DNA from: a virus
IMG/VR virus record: IMGVR_UViG_3300006802_000653
Location: 1-22,318 of that record
Direction: 5' to 3' (one strand)
DNA length: 22,318 nt
The number at the start of each line of letters is the position of its first letter. Position 1 is the stretch's first letter. Position numbers and translations under genes: made by a program. Below are positions 1 through 6,360 of this stretch, one piece after another. The notes under the pieces are model-generated. The model was not told the origin of the DNA. It worked only from the letters and a program-made list of their open reading frames with translations, and searched no databases.

Positions 1-149
1 CTCCATCACAGATCTTACTCTGTTTGCCCCGTATCTGCGTTCTGAGGCGTTTTCCATGTCCTTGAGGCTGGTGATACCTCCCCTTGTATTGTAGCTGTAG
101 AAGCCCTGCTTGACAGATATGACGGTTTGTTGTTAGATACGTGTCACCC
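1..149. other. Left-edge stretch without a convincing gene
   Basis: All three forward frames are closed here by stops (43-45 in frame 1, 92-94 in frame 2, and a TGA near position 65 in frame 3). The frame-2 stretch from the window edge to 94 could be the last ~30 codons of an upstream gene. It resembles no family I know and has no coding signature strong enough to call. The remaining ~55 nt look like a spacer before the first small gene. Reverse-strand open frames cross this region but continue over the two small forward genes and look like shadows. Confidence 0.4.
110..138 (+). promoter_or_regulatory. Possible sigma70-type promoter upstream of the terminase cluster
   Basis: A perfect TTGACA at 110-115 is followed by a 17-nt spacer and TTAGAT at 133-138. 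The -10 matches the TATAAT consensus at only three of six positions. It lies just upstream of the first small gene (ATG at 150), so a transcript would have a very short leader. The position, at the head of a closely packed rightward gene block, is sensible. The weak -10 keeps this tentative. Confidence 0.2.
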
Positions 150-317
150 ATGAACAAGATGAAGAGTTCCCACATTGAAATACACCCCTGCGAGAACGGT
201 TGGATTGTGACTGCGTATGATCCGATGAGGATATGGGCATTTGAGTCTGTGTCCCATGTCTCTGATTTTGTGAAGGAGTTCTTTTCGCAGCAGGAGGAGA
301 GTAGTGATGAAGGTTAA
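150..317 (+). CDS. Small hypothetical protein (55 aa)
   Basis: The frame encodes 55 residues, starting MNKMKSSHIEIHPCENGW and ending in an acidic/serine tail (SQQEESSDEG). I do not recognise the family. The central IEIHPCENGWIVTAYD segment looks like a short beta hairpin followed by a helix (SVSHVSDFVKEFF), and no catalytic motif is visible. The start is uncertain: ATG 150, an in-frame GTG at 141 and ATG 159 are all possible, and none has a clear Shine-Dalgarno. The next gene starts 11 nt before this one stops, and that gene's GGAGGAG ribosome site (294-300) lies inside this frame. This is typical phage coupling and is the main reason to believe the frame is real. Confidence 0.5.
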   Translation: MNKMKSSHIEIHPCENGWIVTAYDPMRIWAFESVSHVSDFVKEFFSQQEESSDEG

Positions 318-468
318 GTCTGAGAAAACTGAGAGGGTAATTATCGAGATGGACGGGCCGGAGGCTCGTTCCATCCGTGATTGGCTGACTGCCCAGGCTG
401 ACGCCCAGCCTCCCCACTCTCCGGTGGGTCGGCTGCGGGTTAAACTGACTAATGCAATGGCTGAGTGA
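307..468 (+). CDS. Small hypothetical protein (53 aa)
   Basis: Fifty-three codons from ATG 307 to TGA 466-468, preceded by a strong Shine-Dalgarno (GGAGGAG at 294-300, 6 nt spacing). The protein starts MKVKSEKTERVIIEMDGPEA and has a likely short strand (VIIEM) followed by a helix (EARSIRDWLTAQA). This resembles the small alpha/beta regulators and accessory proteins common in phages, but I cannot assign a family. It overlaps the preceding frame by 11 nt. The following gene's preferred ATG (470) lies 1 nt beyond this stop, suggesting translational coupling into the terminase small-subunit candidate. Confidence 0.6.
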   Translation: MKVKSEKTERVIIEMDGPEARSIRDWLTAQADAQPPHSPVGRLRVKLTNAMAE

Positions 469-469
469 T

Positions 470-1045
470 ATGAGTGAAGAACAGGAAGACTATCAATGCT
501 TCTTCTGCGAGCACGGGGCTGATCGTGCGTGCGGCGAGAAGTCAACTAATGGCGTGGCGTGCGACATGCCCGCTGGTCATGCTGGGCGTCATGTGAGTTG
601 TCACAACAACTGGCACGCTGCAGTGATCTGGAACACGGGCGGCAAGCCTGTGGTGTCCTACCGGCACCGCAAGGGCAAGGGGAAGAATGCTGAGAGATTG
701 TATCGTTTGGCGAAGGCCAATCAGGCTGCTGGGACTGGGGCTGATAAGCAGCGGGTCCAGAACGAGGCCGCGACTGACATGCTCAACGAGCTTGAGGTTG
801 ATGGGGCTGCTGCCGAGGTGTTCAAGGAGCTTTGTAGGGCTACGCAGTATAACCCGATCCTGGAGGTCATCAACGCCCTGAAAAACAAGGCAAAGGGCGG
901 GACTCAGGGCATCTCGCCTTCCAAGAGGCTCGATGCGAACATGAAGCTGATGGAATATCTGGTTCCGAAGCCGAAGGCGCAGGATGTGAGCAAGAAGGAG
1001 GATACTGGCATTACGGTGAACATCAACGATGGGGAGGTGAAATGA
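470..1045 (+). CDS. Probable terminase small subunit with Cys/His-rich N-terminal zinc-binding-like domain
   Basis: A 191-residue protein is encoded directly upstream of the large-terminase region. The N-terminal ~50 residues carry C10-x2-C13, C21, C31, H37, H41, C44 and H49. The CDMPAGHAGRH stretch resembles small zinc-binding modules seen in phage proteins. The C-terminal half (about residues 100-191) is helical. It contains ELCRATQYNPILEVINALK followed by KRLDANMKLMEYLVPKPKA, a pattern like small DNA-binding phage proteins in which a helical domain ends with 'a..l..yl.PK.k'. Terminase small subunits recognise packaging sites and regulate the large subunit. The call rests on this pattern and on gene position. 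I chose ATG 470 over in-frame ATG 452 because it begins 1 nt after the upstream stop. The next gene overlaps by 4 nt. Confidence 0.6.
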   Translation: MSEEQEDYQCFFCEHGADRACGEKSTNGVACDMPAGHAGRHVSCHNNWHAAVIWNTGGKPVVSYRHRKGKGKNAERLYRLAKANQAAGTGADKQRVQNEAATDMLNELEVDGAAAEVFKELCRATQYNPILEVINALKNKAKGGTQGISPSKRLDANMKLMEYLVPKPKAQDVSKKEDTGITVNINDGEVK

Positions 1046-1320
1046 AGAAGGTTGACGAGAAGCTTGTTAAGGCAGTTGAGCGAATTGCGGACTCTTTGTC
1101 CCGGCTTGAGGGCATGATTGGCGAACTGATCGAGTGTGAGGAGTGTGACTGCGACGAACCCTGCGGCTATCACGAGCTGTCTGAGGGAGAAGAAATCAGG
1201 AAGGGTGATTGGTATTTCAATGAGTCAAAAGAAAGGTGCCCAATTGTCTTGGATTTGGGAGGGCCATACATCAGGGACTACTTTGAATTTTCCATCTACC
1301 GTGATGTTCCGAGTTCCTGA
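1042..1320 (+). CDS. Acidic hypothetical protein (92 aa) between terminase genes
   Basis: ATG 1042 overlaps the preceding stop in ATGA and has a strong GGGGAGG ribosome site (1031-1037) in the upstream gene. The first ~30 residues (MKKVDEKLVKAVERIADSLS) form an amphipathic helix likely to make a coiled coil. An acidic Cys-rich patch follows (ECEECDCDEPCGYHE, around residues 31-45), which could bind metal. The C-terminal half looks like beta structure (GDWYFNESKERCPIVLDLGG). I do not recognise a family. Its location between the terminase genes suggests a packaging accessory role or a passenger gene, but that is inference only. It stops 5 nt before the large-terminase start. Confidence 0.65.
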   Translation: MKKVDEKLVKAVERIADSLSRLEGMIGELIECEECDCDEPCGYHELSEGEEIRKGDWYFNESKERCPIVLDLGGPYIRDYFEFSIYRDVPSS

Positions 1321-1325
1321 CTGTC

Positions 1326-2720
1326 ATGCCTGAATTTTCCCTGCCATATCAGTGGGCTCCGCGAGAGTATCAGAAGCCCCTCTGGAACTACTTTATGTCG
1401 CCTGGGACGGGCAAGCGCGCCTCAATCTTCTGGCATCGCCGCGCTGGTAAGGATTTGTTCGCCATGAACCTAATTTCAGTGATGGCGCACAAGCGGGTTG
1501 GAGCTTACTGGCATATCTTTCCGCAGAACAAGCAGGGCAAGCGTATTGCGTGGAATGGGCGAACTGGCGGCATCATAGACCCTGTGACGCATGAAGTGAA
1601 GGAGCAGGGGCGCCCATTTCTCAGCTACCTTGGCGGGCCGCGAGATCCGAAGACCAAGAAGCCGGTCCTTCAAGAGAAGTACAACGACCAGGAGATGACC
1701 TACGTTTTCAAGAATGGTTCGATGTATCAGGTGCTTGGTGCGGACTCCGACTCACTGGTCGGCGGCAATCCCGTTGGGATTGTTTTCTCTGAGTGGGCTT
1801 TGATCCCTAAGAAAACATGGGAGTATTTGTCGCCTATCCTTGCGGAGAATGGCGGCTGGGCTTTGTTCATTACTACGCCTCGCGGCAAAAATCACGCCTA
1901 CGACATGCATGAGATGGCGAAAGACAACGACAATTGGTTCCGCGAGACATTGATTGCCGGAGATCAGGGCACACGCGATGAGGCGGGCAATCCGGTGGTG
2001 CCAGATTCCTTTATTGAGCAGGCCAAGATGGATGGCATGGAAGAGGAGCGCATCCGATCCGAGTTCTACTGCGATACCGAGGCTCCTGTGAGCGGGGCAT
2101 ACTATGGTCGTCAGATGATGGAGGCTTCGGATCAAGGGCGCGTGACGGATGTTCCATGGATGCCGCAACTGCCGGTCTACACCTCATGGGACTTGGGCGC
2201 GAATGATGCGACTGCCATTTGGTTTTTTCAGCGGGCGCAGGGGGCAATCCATGTTATTGACTACATCGAGGAGCGCGACCAACCGTTGAACTACTACATC
2301 AAGTTGGTGCGTGAGCGGCCCTACACCTACGAGGCGCACTATGCGCCGCACGACATTGAGAAGCGTGAGATCACTTCTGCCGAGGCGCGCATTGTCACTG
2401 CTGCCAAGATGGGCATCAGGTTTACGCCTATTCCGTTCCTCTCAGTGCGTGAGCGCATTGATGCTGCGCGCAACCTGATCCCGGTCTGCCGCTTTGATGC
2501 GACCAAGTGCGGTCCTGGCATTGAGGCATTGCGCAGCTATACCAAGAAGTGGAACGATAAGGATGACACCTACATGAACGTTCCAAAGCACGACTGGGCG
2601 AGTAACGGGGCTGACGCCTTCGGCTACTTTGCTTTGGCTGCTGGGCCGGAGCCTGATACGAGAAACAAAACTAACTACAAGGGCAGTCCGATTATGGACA
2701 GCTTTGACTACCTTGCGTGA
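1326..2720 (+). CDS. terL: Terminase large subunit (ATPase and nuclease)
   Basis: At 464 residues this is the packaging motor that pumps DNA into the prohead and cuts concatemers. The ATPase domain has a Walker A-like HRRAGKD at residues 37-43, a Walker B stretch GIVFSEW at 151-157 with the catalytic acid at E156, and the coupling motif TTPRGKNH at 183-190. The C-terminal RNase H-like nuclease has SWDLGANDATAIWF at 287-300 (D289), PHDIEKRE at 341-348 (D343) and HDWASNGADAFGYF at 422-435 (D423, D430), supplying the expected acidic cluster. Length and motif order fit the Terminase_6 family. No Shine-Dalgarno precedes ATG 1326. It follows the upstream stop by 5 nt, so coupled reinitiation is likely. 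The next gene overlaps by 4 nt. Confidence 0.96.
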   Translation: MPEFSLPYQWAPREYQKPLWNYFMSPGTGKRASIFWHRRAGKDLFAMNLISVMAHKRVGAYWHIFPQNKQGKRIAWNGRTGGIIDPVTHEVKEQGRPFLSYLGGPRDPKTKKPVLQEKYNDQEMTYVFKNGSMYQVLGADSDSLVGGNPVGIVFSEWALIPKKTWEYLSPILAENGGWALFITTPRGKNHAYDMHEMAKDNDNWFRETLIAGDQGTRDEAGNPVVPDSFIEQAKMDGMEEERIRSEFYCDTEAPVSGAYYGRQMMEASDQGRVTDVPWMPQLPVYTSWDLGANDATAIWFFQRAQGAIHVIDYIEERDQPLNYYIKLVRERPYTYEAHYAPHDIEKREITSAEARIVTAAKMGIRFTPIPFLSVRERIDAARNLIPVCRFDATKCGPGIEALRSYTKKWNDKDDTYMNVPKHDWASNGADAFGYFALAAGPEPDTRNKTNYKGSPIMDSFDYLA

Positions 2721-3031
2721 GCGCCATTGAGCAGTCCATCGCAATGTGGCCGTCTCCAGAGGTATTCTGGAATGATGTTCGCAAGTGGGGCGAGATGGGC
2801 TGCTACGTCCACATTCGCCCAGACTTCTGCGTCTGCGCCAAGGATGTCGAAGGGCGGGGTTGGTATATCTACCTTGCCGTTGGCGACATGGAGCACATGC
2901 TTTGCCAGCTTCCCTACGAGCTTGAATTCATAGGATGGGACCGGGAGTTGCGGGGCTGCCGCAATCCGAGATATTACCCACTGAAGAAATTGCTTGCCAA
3001 ATGTGGGATTTCGTCCATTCCTTCATACTAG
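2717..3031 (+). CDS. Conserved-looking small protein (104 aa) between terminase and portal genes
   Basis: The gene starts with GTG at 2717, overlapping the large-terminase stop in GTGA. The protein looks like a compact alpha/beta domain: a helix (SPEVFWNDVRKWGEMG), strands (YVHIRPDFCVCAKD, GWYIYLAVGD), a helix (MEHMLCQLPYELE) and a basic end, FIGWDRELRGCRNPRYYPLK at residues 71-90. A 'hydrophobic-x-R-x-LRG...R.Y...L' ending recurs, to my recollection, in uncharacterised small proteins encoded next to podophage terminase genes. I cannot assign a function. It contains five cysteines in total, with no obvious zinc-site spacing. Packaging or head-completion roles are guesses from position. Confidence 0.65.
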   Translation: MSAIEQSIAMWPSPEVFWNDVRKWGEMGCYVHIRPDFCVCAKDVEGRGWYIYLAVGDMEHMLCQLPYELEFIGWDRELRGCRNPRYYPLKKLLAKCGISSIPSY

Positions 3032-3217
3032 ATGACATCTAGTGCCCCGAAGCCACCGGCTCCACCCAAGCCGCCTGCACCCGAAGGTGCGGGGGCGACT
3101 GTGCGTGCGCAAGAAGCCCAACGCAGGCGAAAAGGACGTAAGTCCACAATCCTTGGCGGGTTATCTCCGAGTGCTGGCGCTGAAAACACCTTCCTGAAAT
3201 CAATCCTTGGCGGTTAA
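3032..3217 (+). CDS. Tiny proline-rich protein (61 aa) preceding the portal gene
   Basis: ATG 3032 follows the previous stop with no gap, and the final TAA shares one base with the portal start. The protein has a proline-rich N-terminus (PKPPAPPKPPAPEG, residues 6-19), then a helical basic segment (VRAQEAQRRRKGRK). Two copies of a K-S-(T)-ILGG motif follow (KSTILGG at 37-43 and KSILGG at the very C-terminus). Small proteins with an 'R.STIL.GG' signature next to portal genes are, as I recall, common in podophages but have no known function. The low-complexity composition suggests an unstructured peptide that docks by its ILGG motifs. Tight coupling to the portal suggests head assembly, by inference. 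Confidence 0.65.
   Translation: MTSSAPKPPAPPKPPAPEGAGATVRAQEAQRRRKGRKSTILGGLSPSAGAENTFLKSILGG
3147..3213 (+). repeat. Two exact 13-nt repeats encoding the ILGG motifs
   Basis: CAATCCTTGGCGG occurs at 3147-3159 and again at 3201-3213, each followed by TTA (after one extra G in the first). Both encode the S-(T)-ILGG motif of the 61-residue protein. The second copy lies directly before the portal start and provides its nearest purine-rich ribosome-site candidate (GGCGG). Confidence 0.7.
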
Positions 3218-4830
3218 TGACAGACGAAAAGGCAAAGCAGGTTTTGTCCCGCCTCGATGAACTCAAGGCGGCGCGGAACACCATAGACTCCGAGTTCCAA
3301 AAGATTGTGGACTACGTTCGCCCAGAGGGGGCTGACTTCTCCACTCGGAACGAGAAGGGCCGCGCCCAGATCAACCGCTCTGACAAGATTTACGATTCGA
3401 CCGCCCGCGATTCCGTCGTCACCTTTGCTGGGGGCATCGAGTCCAACTTGACCAATCCGGTTGAACGTTGGTTCTCTGTTCGCATCGAGGGAGTTGACGA
3501 CGAGCAGTTAGACCACGAGGCTTTGCTTTGGCTGGACAATGTCACCGACATCGTTTACTCGCAGTTTAACCGCCCGGAGGGCGGATTCTATACAGCGGTT
3601 GGCGAGGCATATACAGACCTTGGCAGCTACGGCACCGACGTTATTGGCTCCGAGTGGGACGGCAACGGCGTTGTATATCGCTCCTACCCACTGGGCAACT
3701 GCTGGCTCGACGAGGGCGCAGACCAGTTGGTGGACACCAATTTCCGCGAGATCGAGATGACCAAGCGGCAAATCGAGCAACGATTTGGCCGCTACGGGAT
3801 GGTTCCCGACTCGATCATGCGAGAGAAGGACTCCACGAGACGCTTCGTGGTTGTCCATGCAGTCTATCCCCGATCCGATGCAGCGGGCAGTCGGGCTATC
3901 AATAAACGCTATGCCTCCTGCTGGGTTTGCGCAGATACCAAGTCTGTGCTCCATGAATCTGGCTACGACAGCTTTCCATACGCGGTTTCGCGTTGGGCAA
4001 AGCGGGCGGGGCAGGTTTATGGGTTTAGCCCCGCCCGCATTTGTCTTCCCGACATCCTCATGGTCAATCGCTTTCAGCAGCAGATTCTGAAGCGGGCCAT
4101 GAAGGTGACATCCCCTCCCCTGTTGGTTCCCAACTCGGGCTATGTCCTGCCGATCAATACCTCGCCCGACGGCGTCACCTTCCATGACGCCTTCAGTGGT
4201 CAGAACGAGGTGCGCGAGCTTTACCAGAACGTGCGCCAAGACCTTGGCATTTCCCTTGAGATGCTGACCGATGTCCGCAACTCCATTCGCAAGTGCTTTC
4301 ATGTTGACTTGTTTGAGCTTGGCAAGAACAACATTGAGATGAAAGCAACCGAGGTGATTGAGCGCAGGAATGAGAAGCTGCGCCAATTGGCTCCCATGAT
4401 CGGGCGGCAGACCAAGGAGAAGCTTGACCCGATTGTCTCCCGCACCTACGAGCTTTTGAACGCGCATGATCGCATCCCAGATGCCCCGTCTGCGCTTCAG
4501 GGCACACGCTTGCGCGTGCGCTACCAATCTCCCGCCGCAGCCGCACAATTCAGCGTCAGGGCTGATTCAATGCGTGGATACACAGAGGATCTAGTCGCGC
4601 TTGCGCAGGCATATCCTGACATTCTGGACAAGATCGACCCTGACGCGCTGTCGGCTGAACTTGCTAGGGCGAGGCAGGTTCCGACCGCGATTCTGCGCCC
4701 CAGCGAAGAGGTTGAAGAAATTCGCGCCCAAAAACAGCAGAGCCAGCAGATGCAAGAGATGGCCCAGGCGGCGCAGCCAGCGGCTAGTGCAATCAAAGAC
4801 ATTGCACAGGCGCAGGCGATTTCCCAATGA
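3217..4830 (+). CDS. Portal protein (head-tail connector, T7 gp8-like)
   Basis: A 537-residue protein, essentially the length of the T7 connector (536). It forms the dodecameric ring at one capsid vertex through which DNA is packaged and ejected. Family hallmarks are the N-terminal helix with ARNTIDSEFQKIVDYVRP, then IYDSTARDSVVTFAGGIESN and LTNPVERWFSVRIEG (about residues 58-91). Further signs are the FNRPEGGFYTAVGEAYTDLG segment, and the C-terminal helical stem with VIERRNEKLRQLAPMIGR. The last ~40 residues are Gln/Ala-rich and probably disordered (QKQQSQQMQEMAQAAQPA). These match the Head-tail_con family of podoviruses. Its start overlaps the upstream stop by one base and its stop overlaps the next ATG (ATGA). 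Confidence 0.95.
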   Translation: MTDEKAKQVLSRLDELKAARNTIDSEFQKIVDYVRPEGADFSTRNEKGRAQINRSDKIYDSTARDSVVTFAGGIESNLTNPVERWFSVRIEGVDDEQLDHEALLWLDNVTDIVYSQFNRPEGGFYTAVGEAYTDLGSYGTDVIGSEWDGNGVVYRSYPLGNCWLDEGADQLVDTNFREIEMTKRQIEQRFGRYGMVPDSIMREKDSTRRFVVVHAVYPRSDAAGSRAINKRYASCWVCADTKSVLHESGYDSFPYAVSRWAKRAGQVYGFSPARICLPDILMVNRFQQQILKRAMKVTSPPLLVPNSGYVLPINTSPDGVTFHDAFSGQNEVRELYQNVRQDLGISLEMLTDVRNSIRKCFHVDLFELGKNNIEMKATEVIERRNEKLRQLAPMIGRQTKEKLDPIVSRTYELLNAHDRIPDAPSALQGTRLRVRYQSPAAAAQFSVRADSMRGYTEDLVALAQAYPDILDKIDPDALSAELARARQVPTAILRPSEEVEEIRAQKQQSQQMQEMAQAAQPAASAIKDIAQAQAISQ

Positions 4831-5081
4831 AAACCCTAAAGCAACTAAAAACCCATACGGAGCGGAATTGCCATTCGGTGCTGATTGCCGCTGTAGCCAA
4901 CCCCTCGGGGAATACTGTCGTTATCGGGCCATTTGCCAACGCAAAGGAGATGGACCGCGCTATTCTGCGCTCGGAGTATCCCGTTAACAAAGTCGAAGGC
5001 CCTTATCAGGTGCTGATTCCTTACCCCGAAGGAGCCGTAAAGCCAAAGGCGACTGATGAACTGGCAGCAGTTGGTCAATAA
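4827..5081 (+). CDS. Hypothetical protein (84 aa) downstream of the portal gene
   Basis: ATG 4827 overlaps the portal stop in ATGA, a strong sign of coupling. The product starts MKTLKQLKTHTERNCHSVLI and looks like a single small alpha/beta domain. A strand (SVLIAAVANPSGNTVVIGPF) is followed by a helix with ANAKEMDRAILRSEYP and then strand VEGPYQVLIPYP. The tail (KPKATDELAAVGQ) is likely flexible and overlaps the next gene by 26 nt. I do not recognise a family, and there are no cysteine pairs, signal peptide or membrane segment. Its position between portal and scaffold suggests a head-assembly accessory role, by inference. Confidence 0.65.
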   Translation: MKTLKQLKTHTERNCHSVLIAAVANPSGNTVVIGPFANAKEMDRAILRSEYPVNKVEGPYQVLIPYPEGAVKPKATDELAAVGQ

Positions 5082-5319
5082 GACCCTCGGCAAAAACCGC
5101 TCGTTCCAGGCTGTATTCAAAACCCCGGAGGGGCAAGAAGTGCTGCAACACATCGCTAAGATGGGCTTTGTGTTCCAACCTTCGATGGATACCAGGGGCT
5201 TGACAGAGTTCAACGAGGGTCGGCGCAGTCTTGCGCTGGACATCCTCGCGCTCTGCAACAAGGACGAAGCGGCCATACTTGAAATGCTGAAAACCCACCA
5301 ACAGGAAGAAACCCAATGA
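5056..5319 (+). CDS. Bbp19-like small phage protein (87 aa)
   Basis: Starts at ATG 5056 inside the end of the previous gene and ends four bases into the scaffold gene. The product has the pattern I associate with the Bbp19-like family of podophage head genes: F-x2-VF-x-TPEG-x2-VL (SFQAVFKTPEGQEVLQHIAK, residues 16-35), then an aspartate region (SMDTRGLTEF), then NEGRRSLALDILALC. The rest is a short helix with an acidic end (EEETQ-like tail). The function of this family is not established. Its fixed place between portal and scaffold suggests a head-assembly or connector accessory. The family call is from motif memory, not from a search. Confidence 0.7.
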   Translation: MNWQQLVNKTLGKNRSFQAVFKTPEGQEVLQHIAKMGFVFQPSMDTRGLTEFNEGRRSLALDILALCNKDEAAILEMLKTHQQEETQ

Positions 5320-6113
5320 GCGACGACAACGACACACCATTTGTTGAGACACTGCCCGAGGAATACCGCGACAATGCGGTGTTCTCGTCCTACAAGGACA
5401 TGGGTGGGCTTCTCAAGAGCCACGTTGAACTGAACAAGATGCTCGGCAAGCCCCGAGTGGATCTGCCTCAAGACGACTGGAAGGACGAGGACTACGACAA
5501 GTTCTACTCTAAACTGGGCAGGCCCGAGAAGGCTGAAGCCTACGCCGAAGGGCTGGAACTGCCCGAAGGCGTGGAGCTTGACCAGGATCAAGTCAAGTGG
5601 GCGACTGACCAGTTCCACAAGCTGGGCATCTCCGACAAGGCTGGCAAGCAGCTTCTGAAGGATTACATCACCCGTCAAATTGAGCAGGATCAAGCCACGC
5701 AGAGCAGCAAGGCGCAATTTGCCGAAGAGGCGACCGCCGCGCTGAAAGCCGAGTGGGGCGACAACTACGACACTCAGATGGAGTTGGTTAAGGGTATTGC
5801 GAGCAAATTTGGTGACGATGCGTTTTTCGAGTTGCTGAATAACCCTGAGTTCGGTAACAACCCCGCCCTTGTGAAGTTCATCGCCAACGTCGGCGAGGAG
5901 TTCAAGGAGGATGTCGTTGGAGGTTCATCTGGCGCGCCCTCTGTGAGTCCGCAGGCTCGCGCCAAGTTGCAACTTGAACAGAATCGACAAGACCGTGAAA
6001 AGGTGCGACTTTTGACCACGCCGCTTTACAACCTGCGCGAGGACGAGCAAGTTGCGGCAAAGGCGTTGCGAGCCGAGAACGAGAACCTGTATCGCCTCGC
6101 CTACAAGGATTAG
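5316..6113 (+). CDS. Scaffold / capsid assembly protein
   Basis: A 265-residue, strongly acidic and mostly helical protein immediately upstream of the capsid transcription unit, where podophages encode the internal scaffold that shapes the prohead. Features typical of such scaffolds are the N-terminal LPEEYRDNAVFSSYKDMGGL and LKSHVELNKMLGKPRVDLP segments. A charged KFYSKLGRPEKAEAYAEG stretch follows, and the C-terminus is Gln/Arg-rich and helical (RAKLQLEQNRQDREKVRLLT). T7 gp9, for comparison, is 307 residues. A ribosome site (AGGAAG) lies just upstream, and ATG 5316 overlaps the previous stop. A strong intrinsic terminator begins 17 nt after the stop, making this the last gene of the packaging/portal block. 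Confidence 0.85.
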   Translation: MSDDNDTPFVETLPEEYRDNAVFSSYKDMGGLLKSHVELNKMLGKPRVDLPQDDWKDEDYDKFYSKLGRPEKAEAYAEGLELPEGVELDQDQVKWATDQFHKLGISDKAGKQLLKDYITRQIEQDQATQSSKAQFAEEATAALKAEWGDNYDTQMELVKGIASKFGDDAFFELLNNPEFGNNPALVKFIANVGEEFKEDVVGGSSGAPSVSPQARAKLQLEQNRQDREKVRLLTTPLYNLREDEQVAAKALRAENENLYRLAYKD

Positions 6114-6130
6114 GGAGCCCCTTCTCCCTT

Positions 6131-6176
6131 GCCCCGCCTCGGGTTTTCTTTGTTTTTACCGAGGCGGGGCATTTTT
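6131..6176 (+). terminator. Strong intrinsic terminator after the scaffold gene
   Basis: A perfect 12-bp stem forms between GCCCCGCCTCGG (6131-6142) and CCGAGGCGGGGC (6159-6170), with a 16-nt T-rich loop. It is followed by ATTTTTG. The stem is very GC-rich and the run of T follows at once, as expected for Rho-independent termination. It separates the terminase-to-scaffold genes from the capsid pair. Confidence 0.93.
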
Positions 6177-6360
6177 GTTGCTTGACCGATTCCTGAATAC
6201 TTGTTACGCATCATCATATCTGGACAACTTGACACGTCGAGCCCAGTGACAGCGGGGAAAGCCCCGCCTTCCAGCAGCGGAGAAAAGCTGTTATGGGAGA
6301 GTCCGCATTTGTGGGTAGCTCAACCGATCCGAAACGATTGCAAGAGAAAGGCTACCTACA
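6177..6360 (+). other. Capsid-gene leader, 184 nt without a gene but rich in possible hairpins
   Basis: No supported frame lies here. TTGACC (6182-6187) and TTGACA (6229-6234) resemble -35 boxes, but neither has a good -10 at 16-18 nt. The segment can form several stems. GCGGGG (6252-6257) can pair with CCCCGC (6262-6267) around AAAG. AGCAGC (6273-6278) can pair with GCTGTT (6287-6292). GCGGA (6277-6281) can instead pair with TCCGC (6302-6306); these last two pairings share bases and exclude each other. A final 9-bp stem sits next to the start codon (listed separately). The capsid promoter, host or phage type, is expected here but I could not identify it. Confidence 0.5.
6311..6359 (+). promoter_or_regulatory. 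Start-proximal 9-bp hairpin enclosing the capsid ribosome-binding region
   Basis: GTGGGTAGC (6311-6319) pairs with GCTACCTAC (6351-6359) through nine pairs, one of them G-U. The loop is 31 nt. The Shine-Dalgarno candidate GAGAAAGG (6344-6351) sits at the 3' edge of the loop, with its last base in the stem. The stem lies between the ribosome site and the ATG at 6361. Folding would therefore be expected to influence initiation on the capsid gene. It could also be a processing site or a stabilising 5' structure. The pairing is read directly from sequence; the role is inference. Confidence 0.4.

Noticed and set aside
452-469. A longer start for the small-terminase candidate at ATG 452
   Set aside because: It adds only six residues and lies inside the upstream mini-gene. 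ATG 470 follows that gene's stop by 1 nt, fitting the coupling seen elsewhere.
144-545. Reverse-strand frames of 133 and 94 codons near the left edge
   Set aside because: The forward mini-genes here have a strong ribosome site and coupled overlaps. The reverse products are Ser/Arg/His-rich without recognisable domains.
3508-4548. A 346-codon reverse-strand frame opposite the portal gene
   Set aside because: The forward portal gene is secure. The reverse product has composition typical of a codon-bias shadow and no known motif.
6131-6269. Antiterminator switch using the shared GCCCCGCCT at 6131 and 6261
   Set aside because: The second copy is downstream of the terminator, so it would be transcribed too late to prevent hairpin formation.
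6311-6360. A tRNA or known ribozyme in the capsid leader (GGTAGCTCAA and CGAAAC look suggestive)
   Set aside because: There is no anticodon arm or TTCGA-type T-loop in register, and no CUGANGA partner for a hammerhead core. Only generic hairpins can be supported.
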